The notes: generated by a model not told the origin, from the sequence alone. A stretch of DNA of 64,000 nt from Bacteroidota bacterium (GCA_021825585.1 JAKAGT010000001.1:186001-250000), one strand, 5' to 3'. Positions 56,280-63,770 are shown, numbered from the stretch's first letter. Numbers and translations: made by a program.

Positions 56280-56720
56280 ATGAACAGCAACGCGAGTTTC
56301 AGACCAAAGCCCGACATCGACCTCGCCCAAATGCGGCGACTTCACTATTGGCTTTCCTACAACCGCTATAGCATCTTCATCTATGGCGGTGGTTTCTTCC
56401 TGCCGGCGGTACCAATACTCCTTGCTTTGATCTTACTCGCCATCGTCTTCGCTCCATATATGCTCTACGTGCTTTATAAAAATCGGAAGCATGGCTGGCT
56501 CGTTGCCTTTGCAATTATGGTGGGCATTCCGCTTCCCTTTGCCTTCTTATCGACTGGCAGCGTTATTATTGACACCGGATTACATTTTCTACCCTTGCTG
56601 ACGTTCTATTTCTATTGCTACCTTCTCCGGTTCTCAGTGGGCGAATGGATCAGCGACGCGAGTCCGATCGACGAGCTATGGACTGAGGAAGAAAACACTC
56701 AAAACAGACTCGGCCAATAG
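56280..56720 (+). CDS. Hypothetical four-helix membrane protein
   Basis: A 146-residue membrane protein I do not recognise. Hydrophobic segments cover about residues 33-48, 48-66, 74-92 and 100-118, with an acidic C-terminus (SPIDELWTEEENTQ). GAGGAG lies four bases before the ATG. It follows attC-like site B by 38 bases, as the first gene of its putative cassette. Function unknown. Confidence 0.72.
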   Translation: MNSNASFRPKPDIDLAQMRRLHYWLSYNRYSIFIYGGGFFLPAVPILLALILLAIVFAPYMLYVLYKNRKHGWLVAFAIMVGIPLPFAFLSTGSVIIDTGLHFLPLLTFYFYCYLLRFSVGEWISDASPIDELWTEEENTQNRLGQ

Positions 56721-56842
56721 ACATGGAATCCTTAATTTGGGAGTTTTGGAGGAGGCCGCAACCTTGCGCCAACGGCAGGACCATTCTTAACACAATTTTA
56801 TTGCGGTTACCGCCGCGACGCATTAAATGAAAGGAGAATACA

Positions 56843-57436
56843 ATGGAACGTAAGATGGCTCGATATTTGACCAGTGTGGTTCTGGAAGTAATATGCTTTC
56901 TCGCACTCGGCGCTCTGGTCTTCACGCCGCAGATATTGAATCCTCACACGACCGATTTCACTTTCACTATCTTCGGCATCTGCGCTGTCTTTATGTTCAA
57001 CGCTTTGCTGTTTGAGCCTCGAAAGACACCCATGTTCGTCGCAGCTATAGTTGTACTCGCAAGCTTCTTCCTTTGGTTCAGGAATTCCACTGCGGCTGTG
57101 ACGATACGAAATCTTCTATGGTTCCTATTCATTGCCGGGGGTGCTTACCTCACGAGCAAAGTCGTTGATCATCCTATAAAGGGCAATTCTTCGATTCTCG
57201 GCCTTGCTATGTGGACCGGTTGTTTTGCGCTCGTCTACCTCGTCATGACATTCCTCAATATTTTCGTGTTCGGATTCTATCACATTGGTTTCCAGTACGA
57301 ACGAATAAACATCGGTGCGGCCTGGTACTTGGGTCGCGCACTTGTAATCGGCGGTTTGCTCGGCTTTGGAATCGGGATTGGATTTGTGCTCAGTTCCTTG
57401 GTAGAGAAAGCGAGCCACGCGGCACACCCCGCTTAA
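56843..57436 (+). CDS. Hypothetical multi-pass membrane protein
   Basis: A 197-residue protein with about six hydrophobic segments, for example VVLEVICFLALGALVFTPQIL, FTIFGICAVFMFNALLF, MFVAAIVVLASFFLWF and LVIGGLLGFGIGIGFVL. No family motif is recognised. AAGGAG lies six bases before the ATG. It follows the other membrane protein by 122 bases, without a recognisable attC-like site between them, so the two may share one cassette. Confidence 0.75.
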   Translation: MERKMARYLTSVVLEVICFLALGALVFTPQILNPHTTDFTFTIFGICAVFMFNALLFEPRKTPMFVAAIVVLASFFLWFRNSTAAVTIRNLLWFLFIAGGAYLTSKVVDHPIKGNSSILGLAMWTGCFALVYLVMTFLNIFVFGFYHIGFQYERINIGAAWYLGRALVIGGLLGFGIGIGFVLSSLVEKASHAAHPA

Positions 57437-57480
57437 TTCTTGTTTGGTTGTTGTGCCATGATACAAAGCAAACCAACTCC

Positions 57481-57660
57481 GGCTGACAACGGGAATCAAC
57501 GACGCTTCCCGATCAGGAGGTGTCCCGTCCACATTATAAATATGACGGGATGGCGCAAAGCGCTCATCGGGACAGGCTGAGAGGGAGGCTCGCTCCACGG
57601 CGTGCACATTACATGAAGAAGGAACGCGCCGCAACTTTGTCCCGCAAGACGTCATCTGCC
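57481..57660 (+). repeat. attC-like site C (divergent)
   Basis: The left end GGCTGACAAC followed by AACGACGCTTCCCG and the right end GACGTCATCTGCC bracket 180 bases with internal pairs (TCCCGTC / GACGGGA; GGCGCAAAGCGCTC). It keeps the AAC-N10-GACGCT left-arm pattern, but the two ends pair poorly, so this assignment is weaker than for site B. Confidence 0.4.
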
Positions 57661-57685
57661 ACCGCCTTTTGTTATATAAGACTTT

Positions 57686-57877
57686 ATGAATAAACCGGAT
57701 TATTCCGAATACGCGATACGCCTTTATCTCGATCAAAAGTACTGGAGCAGTGAGAAAATATCCCGGTTGTTCGGCAGGATGGACAAGAAACTCGACGAGT
57801 CGTACATGGGCAGAGATTACCATGTACAGGCTTTTTGTTATGACTCCCCCGGCAACACAAAAGAAAAACGCTATTGA
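57686..57877 (+). CDS. Short hypothetical ORF after site C
   Basis: A 63-residue frame (begins MNKPDYSEYAIRLYLDQKY, ends GNTKEKRY) 25 bases past attC-like site C, where a cassette gene would be expected. No good ribosome site or family is visible. A second overlapping frame runs to 57941. This cassette may be degenerate. Confidence 0.35.
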   Translation: MNKPDYSEYAIRLYLDQKYWSSEKISRLFGRMDKKLDESYMGRDYHVQAFCYDSPGNTKEKRY

Positions 57878-58148
57878 CGATTCGGATGAAAAGGACCAAG
57901 CAGAGTTGTTGGAATTCAATTACGCCCTAAATTCAAGTTAACTCCCTGCAGCGAGTTAATTCTTGTGCATGTCATGATTAAGTTCCCTGTCTTCGTTAGT
58001 CATTATGGCGGGTAAGAAATGAGCAGGAACATTGCTTTCAACAATCTCATTGCCAAAAGGTCGTCACCTCACAAGTGCACTTAAAACCATTCACAAATCC
58101 TTTGCGGACTATGTGATCGCACAAAACCAAAACCGCTCTGCGGGCCAC

Positions 58149-58213
58149 GGCAGATAACTTGCGGACAAAGACGCTCCCCGAATACGCGTACCGCTTTTCG
58201 GGGCGGGTTGTCA
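58149..58213 (+). repeat. attC-like site D
   Basis: The left arm GGCAGATAACTTGCGGACAA, then AGACGCTCCCCGAA, pairs with TTCGGGG and TTGTC of the right arm. CCCCGAA/TTCGGGG gives 7 bp and GACAA/TTGTC gives 5 bp with a bulge between. It ends in GTTGTCATTTG, identical to site E. Confidence 0.5.
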
Positions 58214-58361
58214 TTTGTATATGGCGCTCAATTATTCTATATGGGTATGCGCCATGTTGAGCTCGCCCGTCTCTCTTCGTTCGACGACGTCTTCGACCCG
58301 TCTCGTTACTTCGTCGCGGACTTCATTCCGACTTCGACGAGCGCAGTCGGGACGAGTTTTT
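58198..58361 (+). repeat. 164-bp direct repeat, copy 1
   Basis: Matches 59141-59304 at 160 of 164 positions without gaps (offset 943). It covers the right half of attC-like site D and the first codons of the methyltransferase (MGMRHVELARLSSFDD...). Here the frame is not followed by the catalytic domain. Confidence 0.9.
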
Positions 58362-58446
58362 CTCGACACACGCTATACAGCATCGCCGCCGGGGCATCTT
58401 TCAAAAGTTCACAAACAATATTATCTTTCTCTAAAAGGTTTAGAAG

Positions 58447-58752
58447 ATGGAACGTGAAGGCATGCTGGATTTGGAGAAAATCAAGCGGACGCTGACAAAG
58501 CGGAAAGCCTTTTACGCGCAGGAATACGGGGTTTCACGGATGGCAATCTTCGGCTCCTACTCCAGGGGGGAGCAGTCTCGATCCAGTGACGTTGATATCA
58601 TGGTTGAATTCGATAGGCCAATTGGCCTTAGGTTTGTCGACCTGGCTGACGACCTGGAGAGTCTGTTGAATACCAAGGTGGACTTGGTTTCAAAGAAAGC
58701 GATTAAGCCTCGTCTGCTCCGGATGATTGAACCAGAGTTTGTCTATGTCTAA
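58447..58752 (+). CDS. MNT-type nucleotidyltransferase (antitoxin of MNT/HEPN pair)
   Basis: A 101-residue minimal nucleotidyltransferase. The signature is FGSYSRGEQSRSSDVDIMVEF, with G36-S37 and the metal aspartates D48 and D50; a third acidic residue falls near D79 (TKVDLV). Such MntA proteins pair with HEPN toxins and neutralise them, in known cases by AMP transfer to the toxin. The stop overlaps the HEPN start by 8 bases. The ATG at 58447 is used; a second in-frame ATG lies five codons later. Confidence 0.9.
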   Translation: MEREGMLDLEKIKRTLTKRKAFYAQEYGVSRMAIFGSYSRGEQSRSSDVDIMVEFDRPIGLRFVDLADDLESLLNTKVDLVSKKAIKPRLLRMIEPEFVYV

Positions 58753-59104
58753 ACGCGATGCCTCTTTGCTGCTGCAGGATATTCTTGACTGCGTCAAGAA
58801 CATTGATAGATATACCAACGGACTTGACCACGAGGCGTTTGAGAAAGACCGAAAGACCATAGATGCTGTCGTCAGGAATCTCGAGATCATCGGTGAGGCT
58901 GCGAACAGCTTGCCGACCTCATATCGCGAGGGCCATGGGGAGATTGAATGGCCGCAGATTGTAGGTTTGCGAAATAGAATTATTCATGAATACTTCGACG
59001 TTGACCTCGACATCATCTGGTTCATTATCGAAAATGAGCTGGCTCAGCTGAAGACTAAGATTGAGAAGCTGCTTGCCGGCGAAGGCGGCGACGCCGCCGC
59101 ATAA
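58745..59104 (+). CDS. HEPN (DUF86) domain toxin
   Basis: A 119-residue all-helical HEPN/DUF86 protein. The RNase motif is R76-x4-H81 in VGLRNRIIHEYFD, with the usual NLEIIGEAAN helix before it. HEPN toxins cleave RNA and are held in check by the adjacent MNT protein. Start ATG 58745 overlaps the mnt stop. The HEPN stop codon TAA (59102-59104) lies inside the left arm of attC-like site E, as is common for cassette genes. Confidence 0.9.
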   Translation: MSKRDASLLLQDILDCVKNIDRYTNGLDHEAFEKDRKTIDAVVRNLEIIGEAANSLPTSYREGHGEIEWPQIVGLRNRIIHEYFDVDLDIIWFIIENELAQLKTKIEKLLAGEGGDAAA

Positions 59105-59156
59105 CAAGCCGCACAAAGATGCTCCCCGATTAAGAACATATCGGGGCGGGTTGTCA
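59099..59156 (+). repeat. attC-like site E
   Basis: The left arm GCATAACAAGCCGCACAAAGATGCTCCCCGAT, the loop and the right arm ATCGGGGCGGGTTGTCA make a 58-base imperfect hairpin (CCCCGAT/ATCGGGG 7 bp, ACAA/TTGT 4 bp, bulged). Right half identical to site D. Confidence 0.55.
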
Positions 59157-59304
59157 TTTGTATATGGCGCTCAATTATTCTATATGGGTATGCGCCATGT
59201 TGAGCTCGCCCGTCTCTCTTCGTTCGACGACGTCTTCGACCCGTCTCGTTACTTCGTCGCGGACTTCGTCCCGACTGCGACGAGCGCAGTCGGGACGACT
59301 TTTT
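59141..59304 (+). repeat. 164-bp direct repeat, copy 2
   Basis: Second copy of the repeat at 58198. It includes the methyltransferase start and a perfect hairpin GTCCCGACTGCG/CGCAGTCGGGAC (59268-59296) that is imperfect in copy 1 because of base changes. Confidence 0.9.
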
Positions 59305-60215
59305 GCCGCAGGACTACGCACCGCCTGATTCAAGGTGATGCAAGGAACGTCTCCTTCATCAAGAACGAGTCCGTTCACCTCGTACTCACCTCGCCTCCTT
59401 ACTGGACGCTCAAACGGTACAACGAGAACCCAAACCAACTGGGACACGTGGCCGACTACGAAGAGTTTGTGAGTGAGCTGGCAAAAGTCTGGAAGGAAAT
59501 GTATCGTATCCTGGTGCCAGGCGGTCGGCTGGTGTGCGTCGTCGGAGACGTGTGCCTGTCGCGCAGGAACTTTGGCCGTCACGTCGTTTTTCCACTGCAC
59601 TCGGATATCGCTGTGACGTGCCGCAAGGTTGGATTCGACAATCTCAACCCGATCATCTGGCACAAAATCGCAAACGCCAGTTACGAGGTAAATAACGGAT
59701 CGAAATTCCTCGGTAAGCCATACGAACCAAACGCGATCATAAAGAATGATATGGAATTCATTCTGATGCAAAGAAAGTCTGGAGGGTACCGTCAGCCGAC
59801 TGAGCGTCAACGTAAACTGAGTATGATCTCCAAGGAAGAGTATAATAAGTGGTTCCAGCAATTTTGGAAAATCACCGGGGCATCGACGCGCGAGCACCCT
59901 GCTCCCTATCCTTTGGAACTGGCATATAGGCTTGTCAGGATGTTTTCATTTGTTGGCGATACAGTTGTCGATCCATTCTGCGGAACAGGGACAACTATGG
60001 TGGCTGCGTTGAAGACGGGCAGGAATAGTGTTGGAATTGAAATTGATCCCGAATACTGCAAGATGACGGAGAATCGCTTGCGAAAGGAGAACGATGATAT
60101 GTTCTCTTCAGCCAATTTGGAGTTCATTTATCCGGCCCGGGAGACTGAAGTTAAGTCGGTTGTGAGTGAGAGACGAGGAAAATACGGGAGCAGAGCAAAG
60201 AAAACACCAAAATAA
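59184..60215 (+). CDS. Orphan site-specific DNA methyltransferase
   Basis: A 343-residue amino-methyltransferase. Catalytic motif IV is LTSPPYWTLKRYN (TSPPYW at 69-74). The SAM-binding motif I, VVDPFCGTGTTMVAALKTGRNSVGIEID, lies near the C-terminus, so the order is permuted (beta-like class). TSPPY favours N4-cytosine methylation, but N6-adenine is possible. No restriction endonuclease is adjacent. The first 40 residues come from the 164-bp repeat and are unlike other methyltransferases; similarity begins around HRLIQGDARNV. The start at ATG 59184 has no strong ribosome site. Confidence 0.88.
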   Translation: MGMRHVELARLSSFDDVFDPSRYFVADFVPTATSAVGTTFCRRTTHRLIQGDARNVSFIKNESVHLVLTSPPYWTLKRYNENPNQLGHVADYEEFVSELAKVWKEMYRILVPGGRLVCVVGDVCLSRRNFGRHVVFPLHSDIAVTCRKVGFDNLNPIIWHKIANASYEVNNGSKFLGKPYEPNAIIKNDMEFILMQRKSGGYRQPTERQRKLSMISKEEYNKWFQQFWKITGASTREHPAPYPLELAYRLVRMFSFVGDTVVDPFCGTGTTMVAALKTGRNSVGIEIDPEYCKMTENRLRKENDDMFSSANLEFIYPARETEVKSVVSERRGKYGSRAKKTPK

Positions 60216-60242
60216 TTCCTGCCGCCGCTTCACATAACAGGC

Positions 60243-60527
60243 AGGAGGAAGACGCTTAGGACGTTCAGGGAGCAATCTCAATATCAGGATTCCCGGATCC
60301 CGCCACAGGAGTGGTTTACCGAAGCGAAAGCCTCCTGGACAAGTCCAAGCGACGTCAAAGCGACATACGGAAGCGCGAGCATTTTGAAGAACAACAGAGT
60401 GGTTTTTAACGTCAAAGGTAATGATTATCGGCTTGTTGCGGCCATAAATTACAGAAAGAAGATGCTGATTGTTCGTTTCATCGGTACTCACAGGCAATTT
60501 GATGAGATTGATGCGGAGCAGATATGA
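60243..60527 (+). pseudogene. HigB-type toxin lacking its start
   Basis: From 60246 the frame reads RKTLRTFREQ, QEWFTEAKASWTSPSDVKATYG, SASILKNNRVVFNVKGNDYRLVAAINY and VRFIGTHRQFDEIDAEQI, a complete HigB-family RNase toxin apart from the first few residues. Going upstream, the frame reaches a TAA (the methyltransferase stop) with no ATG, GTG or TTG. An ATAAC-N12-GACGCT motif like the attC-like left arms (60234-60255) covers the place where the start should be. The stop overlaps higA by ATGA. Either the 5' end was lost by recombination or an unusual start is used. Confidence 0.75.
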
Positions 60528-60880
60528 ATATCAGACCTATTAAGACTGAGGCGGATTACAACCTGGCTCTCAAGCGTGTTGAAGAGTTGTGGAATGCTGA
60601 ACCTGGAAGTGTGGAAGAGGATGGGCTTGATGTTCTGGCTACACTTGTAGATGCTTACGAAAAAGAGCACTTTCCTATTCATCCGCCGGATCCTGGCTCG
60701 GCTATTGAATTTCGGATGGAGCAGATGGGACTTAAGCAGGCGGATTTAGCGAAGTTTCTTGGTGGCCAGAACCGGGCCAGCGAAATCATGAACCGCAAGA
60801 GACGCCTGACCCTAAAAATGATCAGAGCCCTCCGTAGAGAGTTGAAGATACCGGTCGAGTCGCTGATTGGACCCGGCTGA
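60524..60880 (+). CDS. higA: HigA-type antitoxin (XRE helix-turn-helix)
   Basis: A 118-residue protein. The N-terminal part (MNIRPIKTEADYNLALKRVEELW ... LATLVDAYEKEHFPI) is typical of HigA partners of this toxin type. The C-terminal helix-turn-helix is FRMEQMGLKQADLAKFLGG with NRASEIMNRKRRLT. It binds the toxin and represses its own operon. It overlaps the truncated higB by four bases. Complete and apparently intact, so it may persist without toxin. Confidence 0.9.
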   Translation: MNIRPIKTEADYNLALKRVEELWNAEPGSVEEDGLDVLATLVDAYEKEHFPIHPPDPGSAIEFRMEQMGLKQADLAKFLGGQNRASEIMNRKRRLTLKMIRALRRELKIPVESLIGPG

Positions 60881-60936
60881 TATTTCGGCAATCCGGCATT
60901 TTTCCCACCAACTCCCCGCGTCGATGTAAAGTTTAC

Positions 60937-60964
60937 GCGTTCCCCGTTGCGCGGGGATGAACCG
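60937..60964 (+). repeat. Single type I-E-like CRISPR repeat
   Basis: GCGTTCCCCG-TTG-CGCGGGGATGAACCG: the stem CCCCG/CGGGG and the GGGGATGAACCG tail match the well-known type I-E repeat pattern (GnGTTCCCCGC...GCGGGGATGAACCG), one base shorter. There is only one full copy; a TTCCCCGCG fragment follows 53 bases later. No cas gene is in the window. Confidence 0.45.
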
Positions 60965-61092
60965 AACAATGAGCACAGAGCATAGAGCAATATTCCCCGC
61001 GTCCTGCAACATTAAATTAGAATCGATTCTTTCCGTCCACCTCCTTATTTTCCAATTAAGAGTAACGCACGAACCAAACGAGGAGAAGCACG

Positions 61093-62454
61093 ATGAACGA
61101 TGGACTGTCAAATCTACAAGGCTACATCCAGTCTTCACGCAAAGAGTTCGAGAAGGTCCTGAAAGAAATCGTTGAGATTCCGACTATCTCGATGGTTCCG
61201 TCCCACAAGGACGACATGCTTCGCGGAGCCAGGAAGGCGAAGCAGCTCGTCGAGTCGATGGGCGGGAAGGCAGAGATAGTGGAAACCGGCGGCAACCGCG
61301 GCGTTATCGCGAAGTTTCACCATTCCGCTTCAAGCCCCACGATATCGATTTACAACCACCTCGACGTCCAACCCGCAAACGAACCGGAATGGACGAGGGA
61401 GCCATTCAAATTCCAGTCACAGAAGAATACATACTACGGCCGCGGCACGACGGACGACAAGGGTCCGGCCATGACTGCGCTTTTCGCCGCCCGCTACGCG
61501 AGGAAGAACGATATTCCGGTGAATATCAACTTCATCTGGGAATTCGAAGAAGAGATAGGGAGCCTCCACTTCGAGATGCTGATCCGGAGGAAGAAAAACG
61601 AGCTGAAGTCGGACGTCATCGTTATTTCTGATACACTCTGGCTCGACAGGACGAAACCGGCCATCACCTACGGTCTCAGGGGCCTGCAGGGCGTCACACT
61701 ACACCTTGAAACCGGAACGAACGACGCGCATTCCGGAGTGACCGGCGGTGCTGCGAGGAACCCGATCGGTGAACTCGCGCAGGTGATATCGCAGCTCTAC
61801 GACGCGAAGACCGGTAAGGTCAAGATACCCGGCTTTTACGACGACGTCGTCCCGTTGACAAAGAAAGAGCTGGAGAACTTCATGTCCAGCGGATTCAGCG
61901 TTGCTAAGTTCGCGCAGATACACGGACTCAAGAAAATGCGGACCAGGGACCTGTCGGAGGTCGTGAAGAGAATCTGGGCGATGCCGACGCTTGAAGTACA
62001 CGGAATTGTGGGGGGATACACCGGACCCGGCGTAAAGACGGTCGTCCCGCCGCGCGCTGAAGCGAAGATCAGCATGAGGCTCGTTCCCAATCAGAAACCC
62101 GAAAAGATCGTCAGGCTCCTCGCCGCTTACGTGAAGAAGCTGAATCCCGATGTGAAGATTGCTCCCGCGAGCTCGCTCGGGCCTTTCCTCGGAGAGTTTT
62201 CAGGCCGGTTTGCGGACGCCGCCTCCGACGCGCTTCAGTTTGCGTTCGGCAGGAGGCCGTCGTTCATTCGGGAAGGCGGCTCGATAGGCGCGGTCCTTTC
62301 GATGAGGCAAATTCTGAAATCGCCGATCGTTTTCATCGGACTCAGCCTCTCGGAACACGGCTACCACGCGCCGAATGAGAATTTCGACTTCGGCCAGTTT
62401 ACCGTCGGCGTGAAGACCTTTTCAAAGTTCTTCGACTCGGTAAGCAAGATATAA
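61093..62454 (+). CDS. M20 family metallopeptidase (dipeptidase-like)
   Basis: A 453-residue cytosolic enzyme of the M20/M25/M40 family. The di-zinc site shows IYNHLDVQPA (His and the following catalytic Asp), GRGTTDDKGPA (bridging Asp), FEEEIGS (catalytic Glu pair), ISDTLWLDRTKPAI (Asp) and SEHGYHAPNE (His). The dimerisation lid contains DAHSGVTGGAARNP. The length and these motifs fit CNDP-like dipeptidases, which cleave peptides or acylated amino acids. GAGGAG precedes the ATG. Confidence 0.93.
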   Translation: MNDGLSNLQGYIQSSRKEFEKVLKEIVEIPTISMVPSHKDDMLRGARKAKQLVESMGGKAEIVETGGNRGVIAKFHHSASSPTISIYNHLDVQPANEPEWTREPFKFQSQKNTYYGRGTTDDKGPAMTALFAARYARKNDIPVNINFIWEFEEEIGSLHFEMLIRRKKNELKSDVIVISDTLWLDRTKPAITYGLRGLQGVTLHLETGTNDAHSGVTGGAARNPIGELAQVISQLYDAKTGKVKIPGFYDDVVPLTKKELENFMSSGFSVAKFAQIHGLKKMRTRDLSEVVKRIWAMPTLEVHGIVGGYTGPGVKTVVPPRAEAKISMRLVPNQKPEKIVRLLAAYVKKLNPDVKIAPASSLGPFLGEFSGRFADAASDALQFAFGRRPSFIREGGSIGAVLSMRQILKSPIVFIGLSLSEHGYHAPNENFDFGQFTVGVKTFSKFFDSVSKI

Positions 62455-62548
62455 ACGGCACGAAATTCCGGGTCGGAGGAGCGACCAGTCCGATCCGGCA
62501 ATCCTGCTCGCCGCTGCTGGAAGCGTCCGGGCAATCCCTCCGCTTTTC

Positions 62549-62580
62549 GGAAGGCTGACTTCATCCGTGGTCAGCCTTCC
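62549..62580 (+). terminator. Hairpin downstream of the M20 peptidase
   Basis: Perfect 11-bp stem GGAAGGCTGAC / GTCAGCCTTCC with a 10-base loop, 94 bases past the stop. There is no U-tract, but the position before the phosphate genes fits a boundary element. Confidence 0.5.
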
Positions 62581-62656
62581 TGCTCCAGCTCGGATAACGA
62601 TCCGGGCGCCGGCGACCATCCCGAAGACGAGTCCCCTCAAAACCGGTTCACAAATC

Positions 62657-62700
62657 CTTAACACTCCTTTAATAGTCAGGTTACACCCTCCGAGTATTTT
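62657..62700 (+). promoter_or_regulatory. Candidate Pho box and promoter of the porin gene
   Basis: Three 7-base units at exact 11-base spacing, CTTAACA (62657), TTTAATA (62668) and GGTTACA (62679), have the direct-repeat geometry of PhoB sites (7-4-7). A TATTTT -10-like box starts at 62695, ten bases after the last unit, the distance seen in PhoB-activated promoters. AAGGAG precedes the ATG at 62727. Confidence 0.5.
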
Positions 62701-62726
62701 TAAACAAAAAGGAGTGGAGAGGATAT

Positions 62727-63770
62727 ATGCGACCCATTTACGTTCTCGCGGCACTTCTGCTATTCGAGGGAGCTTCCTTCGGACAGAATCTGCCCAAATT
62801 CTCAGGTTTGATGTTCGGCGACTATTACTACGTAGCGCAGAACCACGATCAGACACAGAAAAACATGCAGGCGATAGACTACAGAAGGATATATCTGACT
62901 GCAGACTATACAATTGCCGACGGTTTCTGGGCAAGGTTCCGCCTGGAATCGGATCCTACCGGATCCAATCTGGGAAACGGAAAGCTGTCGACGTGGGTTA
63001 AGGATGCCTTCATAGACTGGAAGAATCCTCTCGGGAACAGCGACCTCGTGATCGGTCTGCAGGGCACATGGAATATCAACATGGCAGAGGGGATCTTCGG
63101 ATACCGCCCGCTTGAAAAGACGATCCAGGACCTGCACGGCATCAGCGCTTCGAGAGACCTTGGCATTTCGCTGACAGAGAGATTTTCAGATCAGTTTTCC
63201 GCGGGGCTTCTCGTGGGGAACAACAGCGGCAACAGCGGCGGCCTTTACCCTTCCAACGCGAACGGCCTGGGAACCAACGTGAATCTTGCTTACAGGTACA
63301 AGACCGGTTACCTTTTCCTGCAGTTTGTGCCGGTTAAAGGATTCACGATACTTCTGGACGGCCAATATTCCGGAGCGCCGAAGCAGCAGGACATCACGAC
63401 CGGCGACGTCATCGTGAACTACACCAACAAAGATTTCAGCCTCGGCGCGCAGGGATTCGTGAACTCAGTCAAGAACGGCGAGCCGGACGGCTCGACGCTC
63501 AGCAGGAACGGCATCAGCTTCAACGGCTGGGTTGCTCTCGCCAAAGACATCCACCTGGTCGGCAGATACGACTATTACGTCGGCGCGACGGATGCTGCTT
63601 TGAAGAACACCACCTATCCGTTCAGTACACAGAGCTTCGTCCTTGGCGCGCTCGATTTCGCCGTCAGAAACAACGTTCACTTCATGCCGAACGTGGAATA
63701 CACGTCCTACGGCGTGGCCGATTCCAAGCCGGATGTACTTTACAGAGTCACGTATTACTTCAGTTTCTAA
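62727..63770 (+). CDS. Porin-like outer-membrane beta-barrel protein
   Basis: A 347-residue outer-membrane protein. Signal peptide residues 1-19 (VLAALLLFEGASFGQ). The mature chain alternates long strands and turns: KFSGLMFGDYYYVAQN, RRIYLTADYTIADGFWARFRLE, LGISLTERFSDQFSAGLLVG and VLYRVTYYFSF. The last residue is phenylalanine, as in barrel proteins recognised by BamA. A phosphate-selective or general porin role is suggested by the Pho-like box upstream and pstS downstream, by analogy with PhoE/OprP. Confidence 0.85.
   Translation: MRPIYVLAALLLFEGASFGQNLPKFSGLMFGDYYYVAQNHDQTQKNMQAIDYRRIYLTADYTIADGFWARFRLESDPTGSNLGNGKLSTWVKDAFIDWKNPLGNSDLVIGLQGTWNINMAEGIFGYRPLEKTIQDLHGISASRDLGISLTERFSDQFSAGLLVGNNSGNSGGLYPSNANGLGTNVNLAYRYKTGYLFLQFVPVKGFTILLDGQYSGAPKQQDITTGDVIVNYTNKDFSLGAQGFVNSVKNGEPDGSTLSRNGISFNGWVALAKDIHLVGRYDYYVGATDAALKNTTYPFSTQSFVLGALDFAVRNNVHFMPNVEYTSYGVADSKPDVLYRVTYYFSF

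Larger units (their letters stand above)
57878..58446. other. Non-coding stretch with attC-like site D and a 5' methyltransferase fragment
   Basis: About 570 bases. 57942-58148 shows nothing coding. Site D (58149-58213) follows, then a duplicated copy (58198-58361) of the sequence that begins the methyltransferase gene at 59184. The duplicate frame runs on into unrelated sequence and is not a functional gene. Confidence 0.5.

Noticed and set aside
58208-58495. A 95-codon gene in the first repeat copy
   Set aside because: It is the duplicated 5' end of the methyltransferase running into unrelated sequence, so a remnant rather than a gene.
60270-60290. TCAATATCAGGATT shared between higB and the lolA repeat loop
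   Set aside because: A 14-base match (53008 and 60278) without flanking similarity; within higB it is coding sequence, so chance is the simplest reading.
60911-60999. A CRISPR array
   Set aside because: Only one complete repeat exists; the other CCCCGCG fragments are at irregular distances (27 and 53 bases) and there are no regular spacers.
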